From positions 3,430,001 to 3,494,000 of the forward strand of contig NZ_CP155792.1 in assembly GCF_039729015.1 (NCBI RefSeq): a DNA stretch of 64,000 bases. Reading direction: 5' to 3'. The position numbers were made by a program, and so were the translations under genes. How positions within the stretch are numbered: the stretch's first letter is position 1; each line of letters begins with the position of its first letter. The DNA comes from Blastococcus sp. HT6-30. Its GTDB lineage: Bacteria > Actinomycetota > Actinomycetes > Mycobacteriales > Geodermatophilaceae. Shown piece after piece: positions 53,463-61,296 of this stretch. The notes under the pieces are model-generated. The model did no database searches and was not told the DNA's origin. It saw only the letters and a program-made list of their open reading frames with translations.

Positions 53463-54497
53463 ATGGGCAAGAAGGGCCGCGTATTCGTCAGGGGACTCAC
53501 CTCCGAGACCTACGGGCTGGGGGACTTCCGCCAGGCTCAGCTGGCCGCCGAGCGGGTCCGCGACGACAGCATCGTGGTGGACGACGCCAAGATCGGGCAC
53601 TCGGGCGACAGCGAGAAGAGCCGCACCTGGTGGCGGATCGGCCCGGGCGACGAGGACTTCCTGACCCAGACGCTGCAGGTCCACTTCGTGGAGCTGCCCG
53701 GCGAGTCGAGCAACCACGGCCACGGCCACCAGAACGAGGCCGCCTTCTACATCCTCGAGGGCCGCGGCTACGAGATCCACGACGACCAGCGCTACGACTG
53801 GGAGAAGGACGACCTCGTGTTCGTCCACACCGACTCGGTGCACCGGCACTTCAACCCGTACCCGGAGAAGGCCGTCGCCCTGGTCGTCAAGGCCAAGTGC
53901 TCCTGGATGTTCATGGGGCTCATCCAGCAGGGTCGCAGCGGCCCGGTGGAGAACGAGGAGAAGTTCGGGCCCCGCGAGGACTGGTCGGCGATCTGGACCC
54001 CGGGGGTCCTGGACCGCAAGAAGGTCATCAAGCCGGCCGACTGCACCTGGGAAACCACCCAGCTCGGCCGCGTCCGCGTCATGAACGCCCCCGAGCGCAC
54101 CGACGCCCGCCAGTTCTCCGTGGACGCCCTCGAGCTGCAGGTTCCCGCCGGCAGCCGGTCCGGCAAGTACTGGAAGATGGCCGACGAGGTTCACTACATC
54201 CTCGAGGGCGAGGGCTACGCGCTCATGTGGGAGGTAGAGGCCGAGATCGCCGAGAAGTACTACGCGCGGATCGCCAAGGAGCCCACCCGCCACGAGTTCA
54301 AGCAGGGCGACACGGTCTACGTCCCGCAGAACCACGTCTGCCAGATCTTCGCCGCGGACGGCACGCCGCTGCGGGTGCTGTCCTTCCAGAACCGGCTGTT
54401 CAAGCACCTGGGCTACGACAACGTCGCCTACCTGGAGGACGCGCCGGAGTACACGGCCTCGACGTCGCAGATCGGTGAGCTCGCCGGCCAGGCCTGA
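53463..54497 (+). CDS. Bicupin domain protein C
   Basis: A 344-residue two-cupin protein, clearly related to bicupin A: NHGHGHQNEAAFYILEGRGYEIHDD and HTDSVHRHFN in cupin 1 (about 78-140), MADEVHYILEGEGYALMWEVEAEIAEKYYARIAKEPTRHEFKQGD in cupin 2 (about 235-280). The corresponding region of A reads MADEAVHVLDGEGYDLHWDVEAEIADQFYARVAKKPTRWDWKKGD, so A and C are recent paralogs or subunits of one enzyme. ATG with AGGAGG upstream. Fe(II) ring-cleavage is possible by fold. Confidence 0.82.
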   Translation: MGKKGRVFVRGLTSETYGLGDFRQAQLAAERVRDDSIVVDDAKIGHSGDSEKSRTWWRIGPGDEDFLTQTLQVHFVELPGESSNHGHGHQNEAAFYILEGRGYEIHDDQRYDWEKDDLVFVHTDSVHRHFNPYPEKAVALVVKAKCSWMFMGLIQQGRSGPVENEEKFGPREDWSAIWTPGVLDRKKVIKPADCTWETTQLGRVRVMNAPERTDARQFSVDALELQVPAGSRSGKYWKMADEVHYILEGEGYALMWEVEAEIAEKYYARIAKEPTRHEFKQGDTVYVPQNHVCQIFAADGTPLRVLSFQNRLFKHLGYDNVAYLEDAPEYTASTSQIGELAGQA

Positions 54498-54523
54498 CCG
54501 CCGACCGGCACTCCGCAGCATCG

Positions 54524-54557
54524 GACGGCGCCCCGCGGGATTCCGCGGGGCGCCGTC
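54524..54557. terminator. Hairpin terminator after bicupin C
   Basis: Perfect 15-bp arms GACGGCGCCCCGCGG (54524-54538) and CCGCGGGGCGCCGTC (54543-54557) with a GATT loop, 26 bp after the stop. Confidence 0.7.
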
Positions 54558-54597
54558 ACGTGTCCGGGGGCCCGGCGCACATGCACCAGGTGCGGCG

Positions 54598-54660
54598 CAC
54601 ATGCGTCAGGGGGCGGTCCCCCGGGTCGGTGACCCGGGGGACCGCCCCCTGACGCATGTG
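54598..54660. repeat. Perfect 30-bp inverted repeat with 3-base loop
   Basis: The arms 54598-54627 and 54631-54660 are perfect reverse complements (outer end CACATGCGTCAGG, inner end GGGTC) around GGT. It ends 2 bp before the stop of the convergent TctC gene. A direct repeat GGCGCACATGC (about 54574 and 54594) leads into it. It can act as a bidirectional terminator, but its length is exceptional. Confidence 0.7.
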
Positions 54661-54662
54661 GC

Positions 54663-55709
54663 TCAGTAGCTGGCGACGACCAGTTCCTGGAACGCCTCGG
54701 GCGAGTCGAGCACCTCCCGCACGAGCTCGGCAGCCTCCTCGCCGTTCAGCGCGTTGATGGGCCGCTGCTGGCTCTCCAACTCCTCGAGCAGCTCCTCGTT
54801 CTCGACCGCGCACTGGAAGCCCTCGCGGAGCGCATCCACCCGCGCCTGCTCCATCTCCGGCGAGACGATCAGCGAGCGCCCCGTCTCCCCCATCGCGATG
54901 AGGCTGTCCACGATCGCCTGCGCATCGGCGTCGGGCGCCTCGGTCTCGCTGATGGCGGGGGTGTCGGGCAGCAGCGGGTCCGGCTCCTCGTCCACGGTCA
55001 CGACGGGGCGGACGTCACCGGACTCGATGGCCCCGAGCTGGCTGTCCACCGGAAGCGCGTGGGCGTCGGCGTCCCCGGCGACGACCGACTGACGGGCCTC
55101 CGTCGACCCGGCGAACCCGGTGATGATCTCGAACGGGAACCCGTAGGCCTCACCGAGGATGTTGGGCGCGATGTAGTCGTTGGCCCCGGGCCCCTGCGCG
55201 ACGAAACGCACCGTCTCCCCGGACTCGACGATGTCCTGCCAGGTCTGGAACCGGCTGTCCGGGGACACGACCACAACGTTCGGCGGGGCGGAGACCCGGC
55301 CGATCCAGTTGAGGTCGTTCAGGTCGAAGTCGGCACCCTCGGCGCCGGCGATCTGCGCGGAGACCAGGCCGACCGTGTTCACGATCTGCAGCCGGTTCTC
55401 CGAGGCCGGGGCGGCCGCGGTCTTGTTCGTGGCCACCAGGCCGCCGGCACCGGGCTCGTTGCGGACGACGACGCGGGCGCCCGTGCACTCCTCGAGGTAA
55501 GGGGCCAGGGCCCGGGCGTAGGCGTCGTAGCCGCCACCGGGCTCGTAGGGGACCACCAGATCGATGTCCTCGCCCTCGAAGCCCCCCTCGGCGCCGGAGG
55601 ACGAGGCCTCGGACCCGCTGTCACCCCCGCAGGCGGCGAGTGCCCCCACCAGCGCCATCGCGACGGCCATACGTCCGGCCGGCCGCCGTGAGCTCCTGAT
55701 CGTTCGCAT
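54663..55709 (-). CDS. TctC-type tripartite tricarboxylate transporter binding protein
   Basis: A 348-residue lipoprotein of the Bug/TctC family: lipobox ALAAC, IDLVVPYEPGGGYDAYARALAPYLEE and VVRNEPGAGGLVATNKTAAA. TctC proteins catch carboxylates for TctAB permeases; neither TctA nor TctB is in the window, so it is an orphan here. I prefer the ATG at 55709, preceded by AAGGAG, over an in-frame GTG 18 bp earlier. Last gene of the ferredoxin-Rieske operon. Confidence 0.85.
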   Translation of the reverse strand: MRTIRSSRRPAGRMAVAMALVGALAACGGDSGSEASSSGAEGGFEGEDIDLVVPYEPGGGYDAYARALAPYLEECTGARVVVRNEPGAGGLVATNKTAAAPASENRLQIVNTVGLVSAQIAGAEGADFDLNDLNWIGRVSAPPNVVVVSPDSRFQTWQDIVESGETVRFVAQGPGANDYIAPNILGEAYGFPFEIITGFAGSTEARQSVVAGDADAHALPVDSQLGAIESGDVRPVVTVDEEPDPLLPDTPAISETEAPDADAQAIVDSLIAMGETGRSLIVSPEMEQARVDALREGFQCAVENEELLEELESQQRPINALNGEEAAELVREVLDSPEAFQELVVASY

Positions 55710-55764
55710 CGGGTACGGCTCCTTCACGTTCAGTGGGTGGTGCGGGTCGGGGGCCCGGCGTCGG

Positions 55765-56628
55765 TCAACCAGCGGGCAGCTGGACGGCGTCGAGGAAGCG
55801 CAGGATACGAGCTGGCGCGGTGTCCTCGGTCTGCTCTGCGACGGGGGCGTCCCAGTAGTCGGCGTGCGGCAGGCATTCCTGCAGGTAGCGGGCTGCCGAC
55901 GGGGCGTGCGAGTCGTCCTGACCCGGCACGATCAGCGTCGGGGCGGTCAGCTCGAGCAGGTCCTCCGGCTCCACGCCGGGCACGGTGTCGCGGTCGAACA
56001 TCAGCCGCGCCGTCCCGCTGACCAGCACGGCGTAGCGCTCGGGGTCGGTCCTCGCGTACGAAGCGGCGAACTCCGGATCGGTGCGGACGACGCTGTTCCA
56101 GGGGCCCACCCGCGGGTCCTTCGAGAAGCCGGCCTCGGTGTCGCCCACCAGCTCGACCACCCCGGCCAGGCCGTGCTCCTCCACGAAGGCAAGGTGCTGG
56201 GCGAAGCGGGCGTGCTGCTTCATCCGGTACTTCACGCCACCGGCCGGCGAGTACAGCACCATGCTGTCGACCCGGTCCGGGTGCGCCACGGCGACGGCGG
56301 CCGCAGTGGAGCAGCCGACGCAGCCACCCATGAGGTGGGCCGACGCGATACCGAGGTGGTCGAGGAGCCCCACGGCCTGCGCGACGTAGTCCTCCCACCG
56401 GATCCGCTGCAGCCGTCCACCCGACCGGCCCGACTCCCGCCGGTCGAAGGTGATGCACGTGTAGCGGGTGCTCAGGTGGTCGAGCAGGGCCAGCCGCCGG
56501 TAGACGCCCACCGTCCGCCAGCTCTCGAGGGTGGAGTCGAAGCCACCGGGGGAGAACATCAGCAGGGCCGGCCCCGAGCCGGTCACCTCGTATCGCGTCT
56601 GGATCCCGTCGACGACGGCGGTGGGCAC
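55765..56628 (-). CDS. Alpha/beta hydrolase with Cys nucleophile motif
   Basis: A 287-residue alpha/beta hydrolase. The nucleophile elbow is GGCVGC (about residue 93), i.e. Cys in place of the usual Ser of GxSxG, as in dienelactone hydrolases. The acid is expected in VPGQDDSHAPS, which also supplies His. GTG start at 56628 with GAGAGGA upstream. It could hydrolyse a lactone or a C-C bond of a ring-cleavage product. Within the ferredoxin-Rieske operon. Confidence 0.82.
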   Translation of the reverse strand: MPTAVVDGIQTRYEVTGSGPALLMFSPGGFDSTLESWRTVGVYRRLALLDHLSTRYTCITFDRRESGRSGGRLQRIRWEDYVAQAVGLLDHLGIASAHLMGGCVGCSTAAAVAVAHPDRVDSMVLYSPAGGVKYRMKQHARFAQHLAFVEEHGLAGVVELVGDTEAGFSKDPRVGPWNSVVRTDPEFAASYARTDPERYAVLVSGTARLMFDRDTVPGVEPEDLLELTAPTLIVPGQDDSHAPSAARYLQECLPHADYWDAPVAEQTEDTAPARILRFLDAVQLPAG

Positions 56629-56654
56629 GGTGGGAGTCCTCTCGGTCGGTCGGG

Positions 56655-57497
56655 TCAGGTCGCTGCCGGCACCGGGATGCCCCCGGGCAGCTGCCGGGCA
56701 GCACGGACGTCCCCGGCGTAGGCGGTCATCGCCTCCAGCGTCAGCTGGGCGACGTTGACGTAGGTGTCGCGCGCCCCGTCGAGGGCCGAGGCCGCGTAAC
56801 CGATGGCCGCGTTGACCATCCGCATGCGGCCGTCGAGCCACGGGCCCCCGCCGAAACCGCCGACGACCGGGATGGAGACGGCGTCGGCGACCGCGGCCCC
56901 GACCACCGGGCCGGAGTTGGTGAAGTTCAGCAGGGTGGCGCCCGCATCCTCCAGCCGCTTGGCCTCGGCGACCATCTCGTCCAGCAGCTCCGCCGGCACC
57001 GCATCGGCGGCCGACGGCACGGACTTGTACTCGACGCCGTACCGCAGCGCCGTCTGCGGTGTGATACCGAACTGCGCGAACACCGGGATGCCCGCCCGGT
57101 TCACGGCCTCGACCGCCTCCGGGTAGTCCGAGGCGGCGTCGAGCTTGACCATGTCGACGCCGGCCTCCTTGACGAACCGGATCGCCGCACGGACCGCGGA
57201 GTCGGTGCCCTCCTGCAACGGGCCGAACGGGAAGTCCACGCTGACCAGCGCCCGGGAGACCCCACGGCGCACCGCCTTGGCGACGACGAGCATCTCGTCC
57301 ATCGTCACCTCGAACGGGTTCGAGTGGCCCCAGAGGTTGACGCCGACCGTGTCGCCCACGGAGACGAGGTCGACTCCGGCGCGGTCCACGATCCGGGCGA
57401 TCTGGTAGTCCCAGGCGACGACGCCGACGATCTTGCGCCCGTCGTCCTTCATGCGCTGCAGGTCGCGCAACCCCACCCGCTCAGACACGGAGCGCAC
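56655..57497 (-). CDS. PanB-like (ketopantoate hydroxymethyltransferase fold) protein with altered active site
   Basis: A 280-residue TIM-barrel protein of the PanB/PEP mutase superfamily: GVVAWDYQIARIVDRAGVDLVSVGDTVGVNLWGH, SVDFPFGPLQEG and VKLDAASDYPEAV. Compared with PanB, the third Mg ligand Glu (VKLEGG) is Asp, and the catalytic Glu of the VLE(x)VP block is lost (LLNFTNSGPVV). It is therefore probably not the pantothenate enzyme; a C-C lyase or aldolase acting on a pathway 2-oxoacid is likelier. GTG start; overlaps the 168-residue gene by 17 bp. Confidence 0.75.
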   Translation of the reverse strand: MRSVSERVGLRDLQRMKDDGRKIVGVVAWDYQIARIVDRAGVDLVSVGDTVGVNLWGHSNPFEVTMDEMLVVAKAVRRGVSRALVSVDFPFGPLQEGTDSAVRAAIRFVKEAGVDMVKLDAASDYPEAVEAVNRAGIPVFAQFGITPQTALRYGVEYKSVPSAADAVPAELLDEMVAEAKRLEDAGATLLNFTNSGPVVGAAVADAVSIPVVGGFGGGPWLDGRMRMVNAAIGYAASALDGARDTYVNVAQLTLEAMTAYAGDVRAARQLPGGIPVPAAT

Positions 57498-57987
57498 TCA
57501 GCAGTTCGATGACGTCGCTCTCGTCGGCCGAGGGCAGCAGCACCCGGGCGTGCGGTCGCAACGCCGCCACGGCGGCGGAGGCCGCCGTCCCGGCGTGCGT
57601 GCCGTCACCGAGGACCAGGCCCGCGGTCTGGACACCGCGCTCCCAGCAGGCCTTGCCGAGCGCGTAGGCGCAGTCGGCGCCGGCGTCGCTGGTGGCGACC
57701 ATGACGACGACGGAGGCGCTGGCCAGCTCGTCGGCCAGCGTCGCCGGGCCGCCGTCGATAGCGCGCAGGACGACGTCCTCGGTACCGGCCCCTGCCTCGC
57801 ACACGTAGAAGCGGGCGTTGGCCCAGGCGTGCTGAGCCGTGCGGCTCAGCACGTCGGCAGCCCCTTGGTCCAGGGCTATGACCCGGCCGGCCCGCGAGGG
57901 GGCGATCGGGCGGTCGATCCGGTAGCGCGCCTCCGCGGCGGTGGCCGCACGGGCACAGCTGCTGAGGGTCTGGGTTCCCGCGGCCAT
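57481..57987 (-). CDS. Hypothetical protein (168 aa) between Rieske oxygenase and PanB-like protein
   Basis: A 168-residue soluble alpha/beta-looking protein with no family I recognise. Alternating strands and helices are suggested by VIALDQGAADVL, ARFYVCEAGAGTEDVVL, SVVVMVATSDAGADCAYALGKACWERGVQTAGLVLGDG and HARVLLPSADESDVIELL. Its Gly-rich loops could bind a nucleotide or cofactor. It starts 2 bp after the Rieske stop and overlaps the PanB-like start, so it is likely a partner of one of the two. Confidence 0.7.
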   Translation of the reverse strand: MAAGTQTLSSCARAATAAEARYRIDRPIAPSRAGRVIALDQGAADVLSRTAQHAWANARFYVCEAGAGTEDVVLRAIDGGPATLADELASASVVVMVATSDAGADCAYALGKACWERGVQTAGLVLGDGTHAGTAASAAVAALRPHARVLLPSADESDVIELLSALRV

Positions 57988-57989
57988 GG

Positions 57990-59276
57990 TCACACCGAGG
58001 AGATCGGCATGCCGGGACGCACCGTGACGTCGTCGCGGGCGGCGTCGAGGAACGACTCCTTCTGCGGCAGGACGACGGCAGCGGAACGCACGTGGTGGTG
58101 CGCCGGGTCGACCCCGGGCGGGGTCACGCCCTTGTCGCGCAGCGCGGTGGCCGCCCGGTACAGCTTCTGCCGGGCCTTGATGATGCCGCTGTCGGCCGGG
58201 ACCAGGCGCTCCTTGGTGCGGTCGACGATCGGGCCCATGCTCTCCTGCAGCGAGGAGTCCTGGATGGCGATGCCCTCGACGCCGGAGTACCACTCCCCGG
58301 TCCGCTGCTTCTCGCGGTTCATCAGGTAGTCGTTGTCCATGTTCGCCTCGGGCCGGTAGGTGCCCGGGATGTTCTTGCTGTGCACGCCGTGGCCGTCGAT
58401 CATGGCCTGCCGCTCGGTCTGGGTGAGAGGCCGCATGGGGTGGTAGTCGAAGCTGTACGCCCAGCAGTTCTCGTCGTCGATCGGGATCCAGAAGTGCCCG
58501 TGGATCGGGTGGTCACCGCGCGGGGGCACCATCGTGAACGACGGCATGACCCACGGCGTGATCCGCCAGTAGTACGACCCCTCCTCGGCGTTGCGCCGGG
58601 CGCCGACGAACAGGCCGCCCTCACTGTCGGCCACCTCGAAGAACGGCTTCTTGTCGTTCAGGTTGTACTGGTTGCCCTTGGCGCCCTTGAACAGCGGGTC
58701 GCTCTTCAGGCCGCCGGAATGCAGGAAGGTCACGTGGCTTGAGTCGATACCGCCCTCGAAGGCCTGCAGCCAGTTGCTCTGCTGCCAGCGCTTGGAGGTG
58801 TAGTGGTGCTCCGGCGGGGTCAGGGCGAACTCGAACTCCGGCAGGGGGGGCTGCTTCGCCGGGTCGCCCATGTAGGTCCAGAGGACGTCGCCGATCTTCA
58901 CCAGCGGGTACGACGTGAGCTTCACGTTCTCGGCGAAGCTCGAGTTGTCGGCCTCGGAGGGCACATCCACGCACTGGCCCGTGGTGTCGTACTTCCAGCC
59001 GTGGTACGGGCAGCGGAGGCCACCCTCCTCGTTGCGGCCGAACCACAGGGACGCGCCACGGTGTGCGCAGAACTCGTCGATGAGCCCGTAGTTGCCGTAG
59101 CTGTCCCGGAAGGCGACCAGCCGCTCGGAGAGGAGCTTGAGGCGGACCGGCGGGGCGCCGTCCTCCGGGAGCTCCTCCGCGAGGCATGCGGGCATCCAGT
59201 ACTGGCGGAACAGCTCGCCCATCGGCGTTCCCGGACCCGTTCGGGTCAGCAGCTCGTTGATGTCCTGACGAAGCAC
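57990..59276 (-). CDS. Rieske [2Fe-2S] aromatic ring-hydroxylating oxygenase, phthalate 4,5-dioxygenase-like
   Basis: A 428-residue oxygenase alpha subunit. Rieske cluster ligands CAHRGASLWFGRNEEGGLRCPYHGWKYD (CxH about 70-72, CxxH about 89-92). The C-terminal catalytic domain has the mononuclear-iron block EGGIDSSHVTFLHSG with two His and a later Asp. It resembles single-component alpha3 oxygenases such as phthalate 4,5-dioxygenase, with no beta subunit. Electrons would come from the ferredoxin at 59349 and the reductase at 26090. GTG start. It likely dihydroxylates or O-demethylates an aromatic carboxylate. Confidence 0.9.
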   Translation of the reverse strand: MLRQDINELLTRTGPGTPMGELFRQYWMPACLAEELPEDGAPPVRLKLLSERLVAFRDSYGNYGLIDEFCAHRGASLWFGRNEEGGLRCPYHGWKYDTTGQCVDVPSEADNSSFAENVKLTSYPLVKIGDVLWTYMGDPAKQPPLPEFEFALTPPEHHYTSKRWQQSNWLQAFEGGIDSSHVTFLHSGGLKSDPLFKGAKGNQYNLNDKKPFFEVADSEGGLFVGARRNAEEGSYYWRITPWVMPSFTMVPPRGDHPIHGHFWIPIDDENCWAYSFDYHPMRPLTQTERQAMIDGHGVHSKNIPGTYRPEANMDNDYLMNREKQRTGEWYSGVEGIAIQDSSLQESMGPIVDRTKERLVPADSGIIKARQKLYRAATALRDKGVTPPGVDPAHHHVRSAAVVLPQKESFLDAARDDVTVRPGMPISSV

Positions 59277-59348
59277 GAGTGTCTCTCTCTCCTCAGCCGC
59301 GGATGGGGCTGACTGTCATACCGATCACGGACGGCGTCAACTGTCGAT

Positions 59349-59672
59349 TCACGGCTGCTGCGACGGGACGTCGACGACGAGCCCGTCCAGCTCCGGGGAG
59401 ACGGGGACCTGGCAACTCAGCCGGCTGCCGTCCCGACGCTCGGACACCGCCATCTCCAGGAGGTCCTCTTCGAGGTCGTTCGGCTCCCCGACGGCGCTCA
59501 GGAACTCGTCGCGCACCCACACGTGGCAGGTCCCGCAGGAGGCGTTCCCACCGCATTCGGCGATGATCCCGGGGACGCCGTTCTTCACGGCGGCCGCCAT
59601 CACCGACTCACCGACGGTCGCGTCGACCGTGTGCTCTCGACCCGCGCTCTCGACGTAGACCACCTTCGGCAC
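59349..59672 (-). CDS. [2Fe-2S] ferredoxin, adrenodoxin/FdxB type
   Basis: A 107-residue ferredoxin with cluster ligands CGGNASCGTC (Cys-x5-Cys-x2-Cys, about 40-49) and the fourth Cys in RLSCQVPV (about 86). First gene of the Rieske operon, 72 bp upstream of the oxygenase. GTG start. Serves the Rieske oxygenase as electron carrier. Confidence 0.9.
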   Translation of the reverse strand: MPKVVYVESAGREHTVDATVGESVMAAAVKNGVPGIIAECGGNASCGTCHVWVRDEFLSAVGEPNDLEEDLLEMAVSERRDGSRLSCQVPVSPELDGLVVDVPSQQP

Positions 59673-59721
59673 GGCGCGCCCCCTCCATGGTCGCTGGGGC
59701 CGTCGTCCGGCCTCCCGGCAT

Positions 59722-59740
59722 TGGTATGTCCATTAGACCA
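59722..59740. promoter_or_regulatory. FadR/GntR-type operator (site 10), divergent promoter
   Basis: TGGTATGTCCATTAGACCA: a degenerate palindrome TGGTATGTCCA overlapped by CCATTAGACCA, the latter shared with site 3. It lies in the 89-bp gap between the ferredoxin-Rieske operon and the phosphatase-GntR unit, so the regulator could control both, and itself by read-through. Confidence 0.62.
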
Positions 59741-59761
59741 CATAGTGTCTAGGGTCACGAC

Positions 59762-60424
59762 ATGCCCAGTCTCGTCCTTCTCCGGCACGGCGAGAGCATC
59801 TGGAACGCGCGGGACGTCTTCACTGGCCAGTCGGACGTCGACCTCACGCCGCACGGCGAGGACCAGGCCAGGCGGTGCGGACTCCTCCTGCGCGATGCGG
59901 GCCTGCTCCCCGACCGCGTGCACACCTCCACGCTGACCCGCGCCGTCCGCACGGGGACACTCGCCGTCGCGGCCGCCGGACGCCCGCACACCCCGACGCG
60001 TCAGGACCCTCGACTGGACGAGCGCAGCTACGGGGCGCTCGAGGGACTGTCGCGCAGCGAGGTGCTCGCCCGGCACGGGGCCGAGCAGTACCAGCGGTGG
60101 CGCCGGTCGTGGGACGCGTCGCCACCCCCCAGCCACAGCGGCGAGGTTCCCCGCCCCGGGGAGAGCCTCGCCGACGTCTCTGCGCGCCTCCGGCCCTGCT
60201 GGGAGAACGCCCTGGCCCCCGATCTCCGGGCCGGACTCACCGTGCTGGTGACCGCCCACAGCAATTCCCTGCGGGCGCTGATCGCTCTCCTGGACCGGGT
60301 GGGGCCGGATCAGGTGCCGGCTCTGGAGGTCCCGATCGCGGAGCCCCTGCACTACCTGCTGGACGACGACCTGAGGCCGCTCGTACCCGGCGGCCGGTAC
60401 GTCCGGCCGATCTCCGCCCGATGA
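59762..60424 (+). CDS. Histidine phosphatase family protein (phosphoglycerate mutase-like)
   Basis: A 220-residue enzyme with the phosphohistidine motif LLRHGESIWN (His9), TGQSDVDLTPHG, the Glu in LDERSYGALEG, and second His in VTAHSNSLRAL. It resembles cofactor-dependent phosphoglycerate mutase in length and motifs, but lies in the catabolic regulon, so either a spare mutase or a phosphatase for an unknown phosphoester. Upstream of the GntR gene by 89 bp on the same strand. Confidence 0.82.
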   Translation: MPSLVLLRHGESIWNARDVFTGQSDVDLTPHGEDQARRCGLLLRDAGLLPDRVHTSTLTRAVRTGTLAVAAAGRPHTPTRQDPRLDERSYGALEGLSRSEVLARHGAEQYQRWRRSWDASPPPSHSGEVPRPGESLADVSARLRPCWENALAPDLRAGLTVLVTAHSNSLRALIALLDRVGPDQVPALEVPIAEPLHYLLDDDLRPLVPGGRYVRPISAR

Positions 60425-60513
60425 AACACGGACCCGCCGGGCCACCCGGTGGCGTGACCGCCCGGTCTCGGACGGGCTCGCCGCTTGTGAGGGTCACCTA
60501 CGATGCGGGAGTG

Positions 60514-61284
60514 ATGATGCCGGATCCGACCGTGGCGACCGTCGAGAGCTCCCCGACCGGCAAGGGCGATCTGCTCAGCCGGGTGAGCGTCGGGCGCATC
60601 TCCGAGGTCATCGTCGACCAGATCCGGATGCTCATCCGGCAGGGACAGCTGAGCGCCGGCGACCGGCTGCCCTCCGAGCGCGAGTTGTGCGAGCGGTTCG
60701 GCGTCAGCCGGGTGACGGTGCGCGAGGCCCTGCGGGTGCTGGAGGCCAACGGCCTGGTCGAGATCCGGGTCGGCGCACGCGGGGGCGCGTTCGTGACCGC
60801 CCCGAGCAGCCGCCTGGTGGGAGCCGGGATCGCCGATCTCATCTCGCTGGCGACACTCACCGCCGTCGAGATCACCGAGGCGCGCATGGTCTTCGAGCTG
60901 GGCATCGTCGCGCTGGTGTGCGAGCGGGCGACCGACGAGGACGTCGCCGCACTCCGCGCGATCTGCGACCGCAGCGGCGCTGCGCTCGAGAACGACGACT
61001 ACCCGCTCGAGCTCTCCGCCGAGTGGCACACCCGCTTCGCGGTGGCGACGCACAACCGCGCGGTCGCCATGCTGGTCGAGTCGCTGCACGACCCGCTGGT
61101 CCACTCCCTGGAGCGGGCCCGGGAGGTGGCGCCGCTGCACGGCCGGCAGGGCGTCGAGGAGCACCGCGCCCTCGTCGACGCCGTCGCCGCCCGGGACGCC
61201 GGAGCGGCGACGGACCTGATGCGCACCCACCTCCTCCGCACGGCCGAGCGCGTGAGCGGGATGGAGTCGGCCGAGCGGACGTGA
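60514..61284 (+). CDS. FadR-subfamily GntR transcriptional regulator
   Basis: A 256-residue regulator. Winged HTH (about 28-90): IVDQIRMLIRQGQLSAGDRLPSERELCERFGVSRVTVREALRVLEANGLVEIR. The FCD effector domain (about 105-240) has the His residues AEWHTRFAVATHN and EEHRALVDA expected for a metal-bound carboxylate ligand site. Start at 60514 or three bases later (GGGAG upstream). FadR-type proteins bind TGGTNNNACCA palindromes, ten of which control this island, making it the likely regulon master. No FadR-like site lies directly before its own start. Confidence 0.9.
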   Translation: MMPDPTVATVESSPTGKGDLLSRVSVGRISEVIVDQIRMLIRQGQLSAGDRLPSERELCERFGVSRVTVREALRVLEANGLVEIRVGARGGAFVTAPSSRLVGAGIADLISLATLTAVEITEARMVFELGIVALVCERATDEDVAALRAICDRSGAALENDDYPLELSAEWHTRFAVATHNRAVAMLVESLHDPLVHSLERAREVAPLHGRQGVEEHRALVDAVAARDAGAATDLMRTHLLRTAERVSGMESAERT

Positions 61285-61296
61285 GCCGGCGGGCCG

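Noticed and set aside
56655..57497. Pantothenate biosynthesis gene panB
   Set aside because: Key active-site residues differ and the context is catabolic, with no panC or panD.
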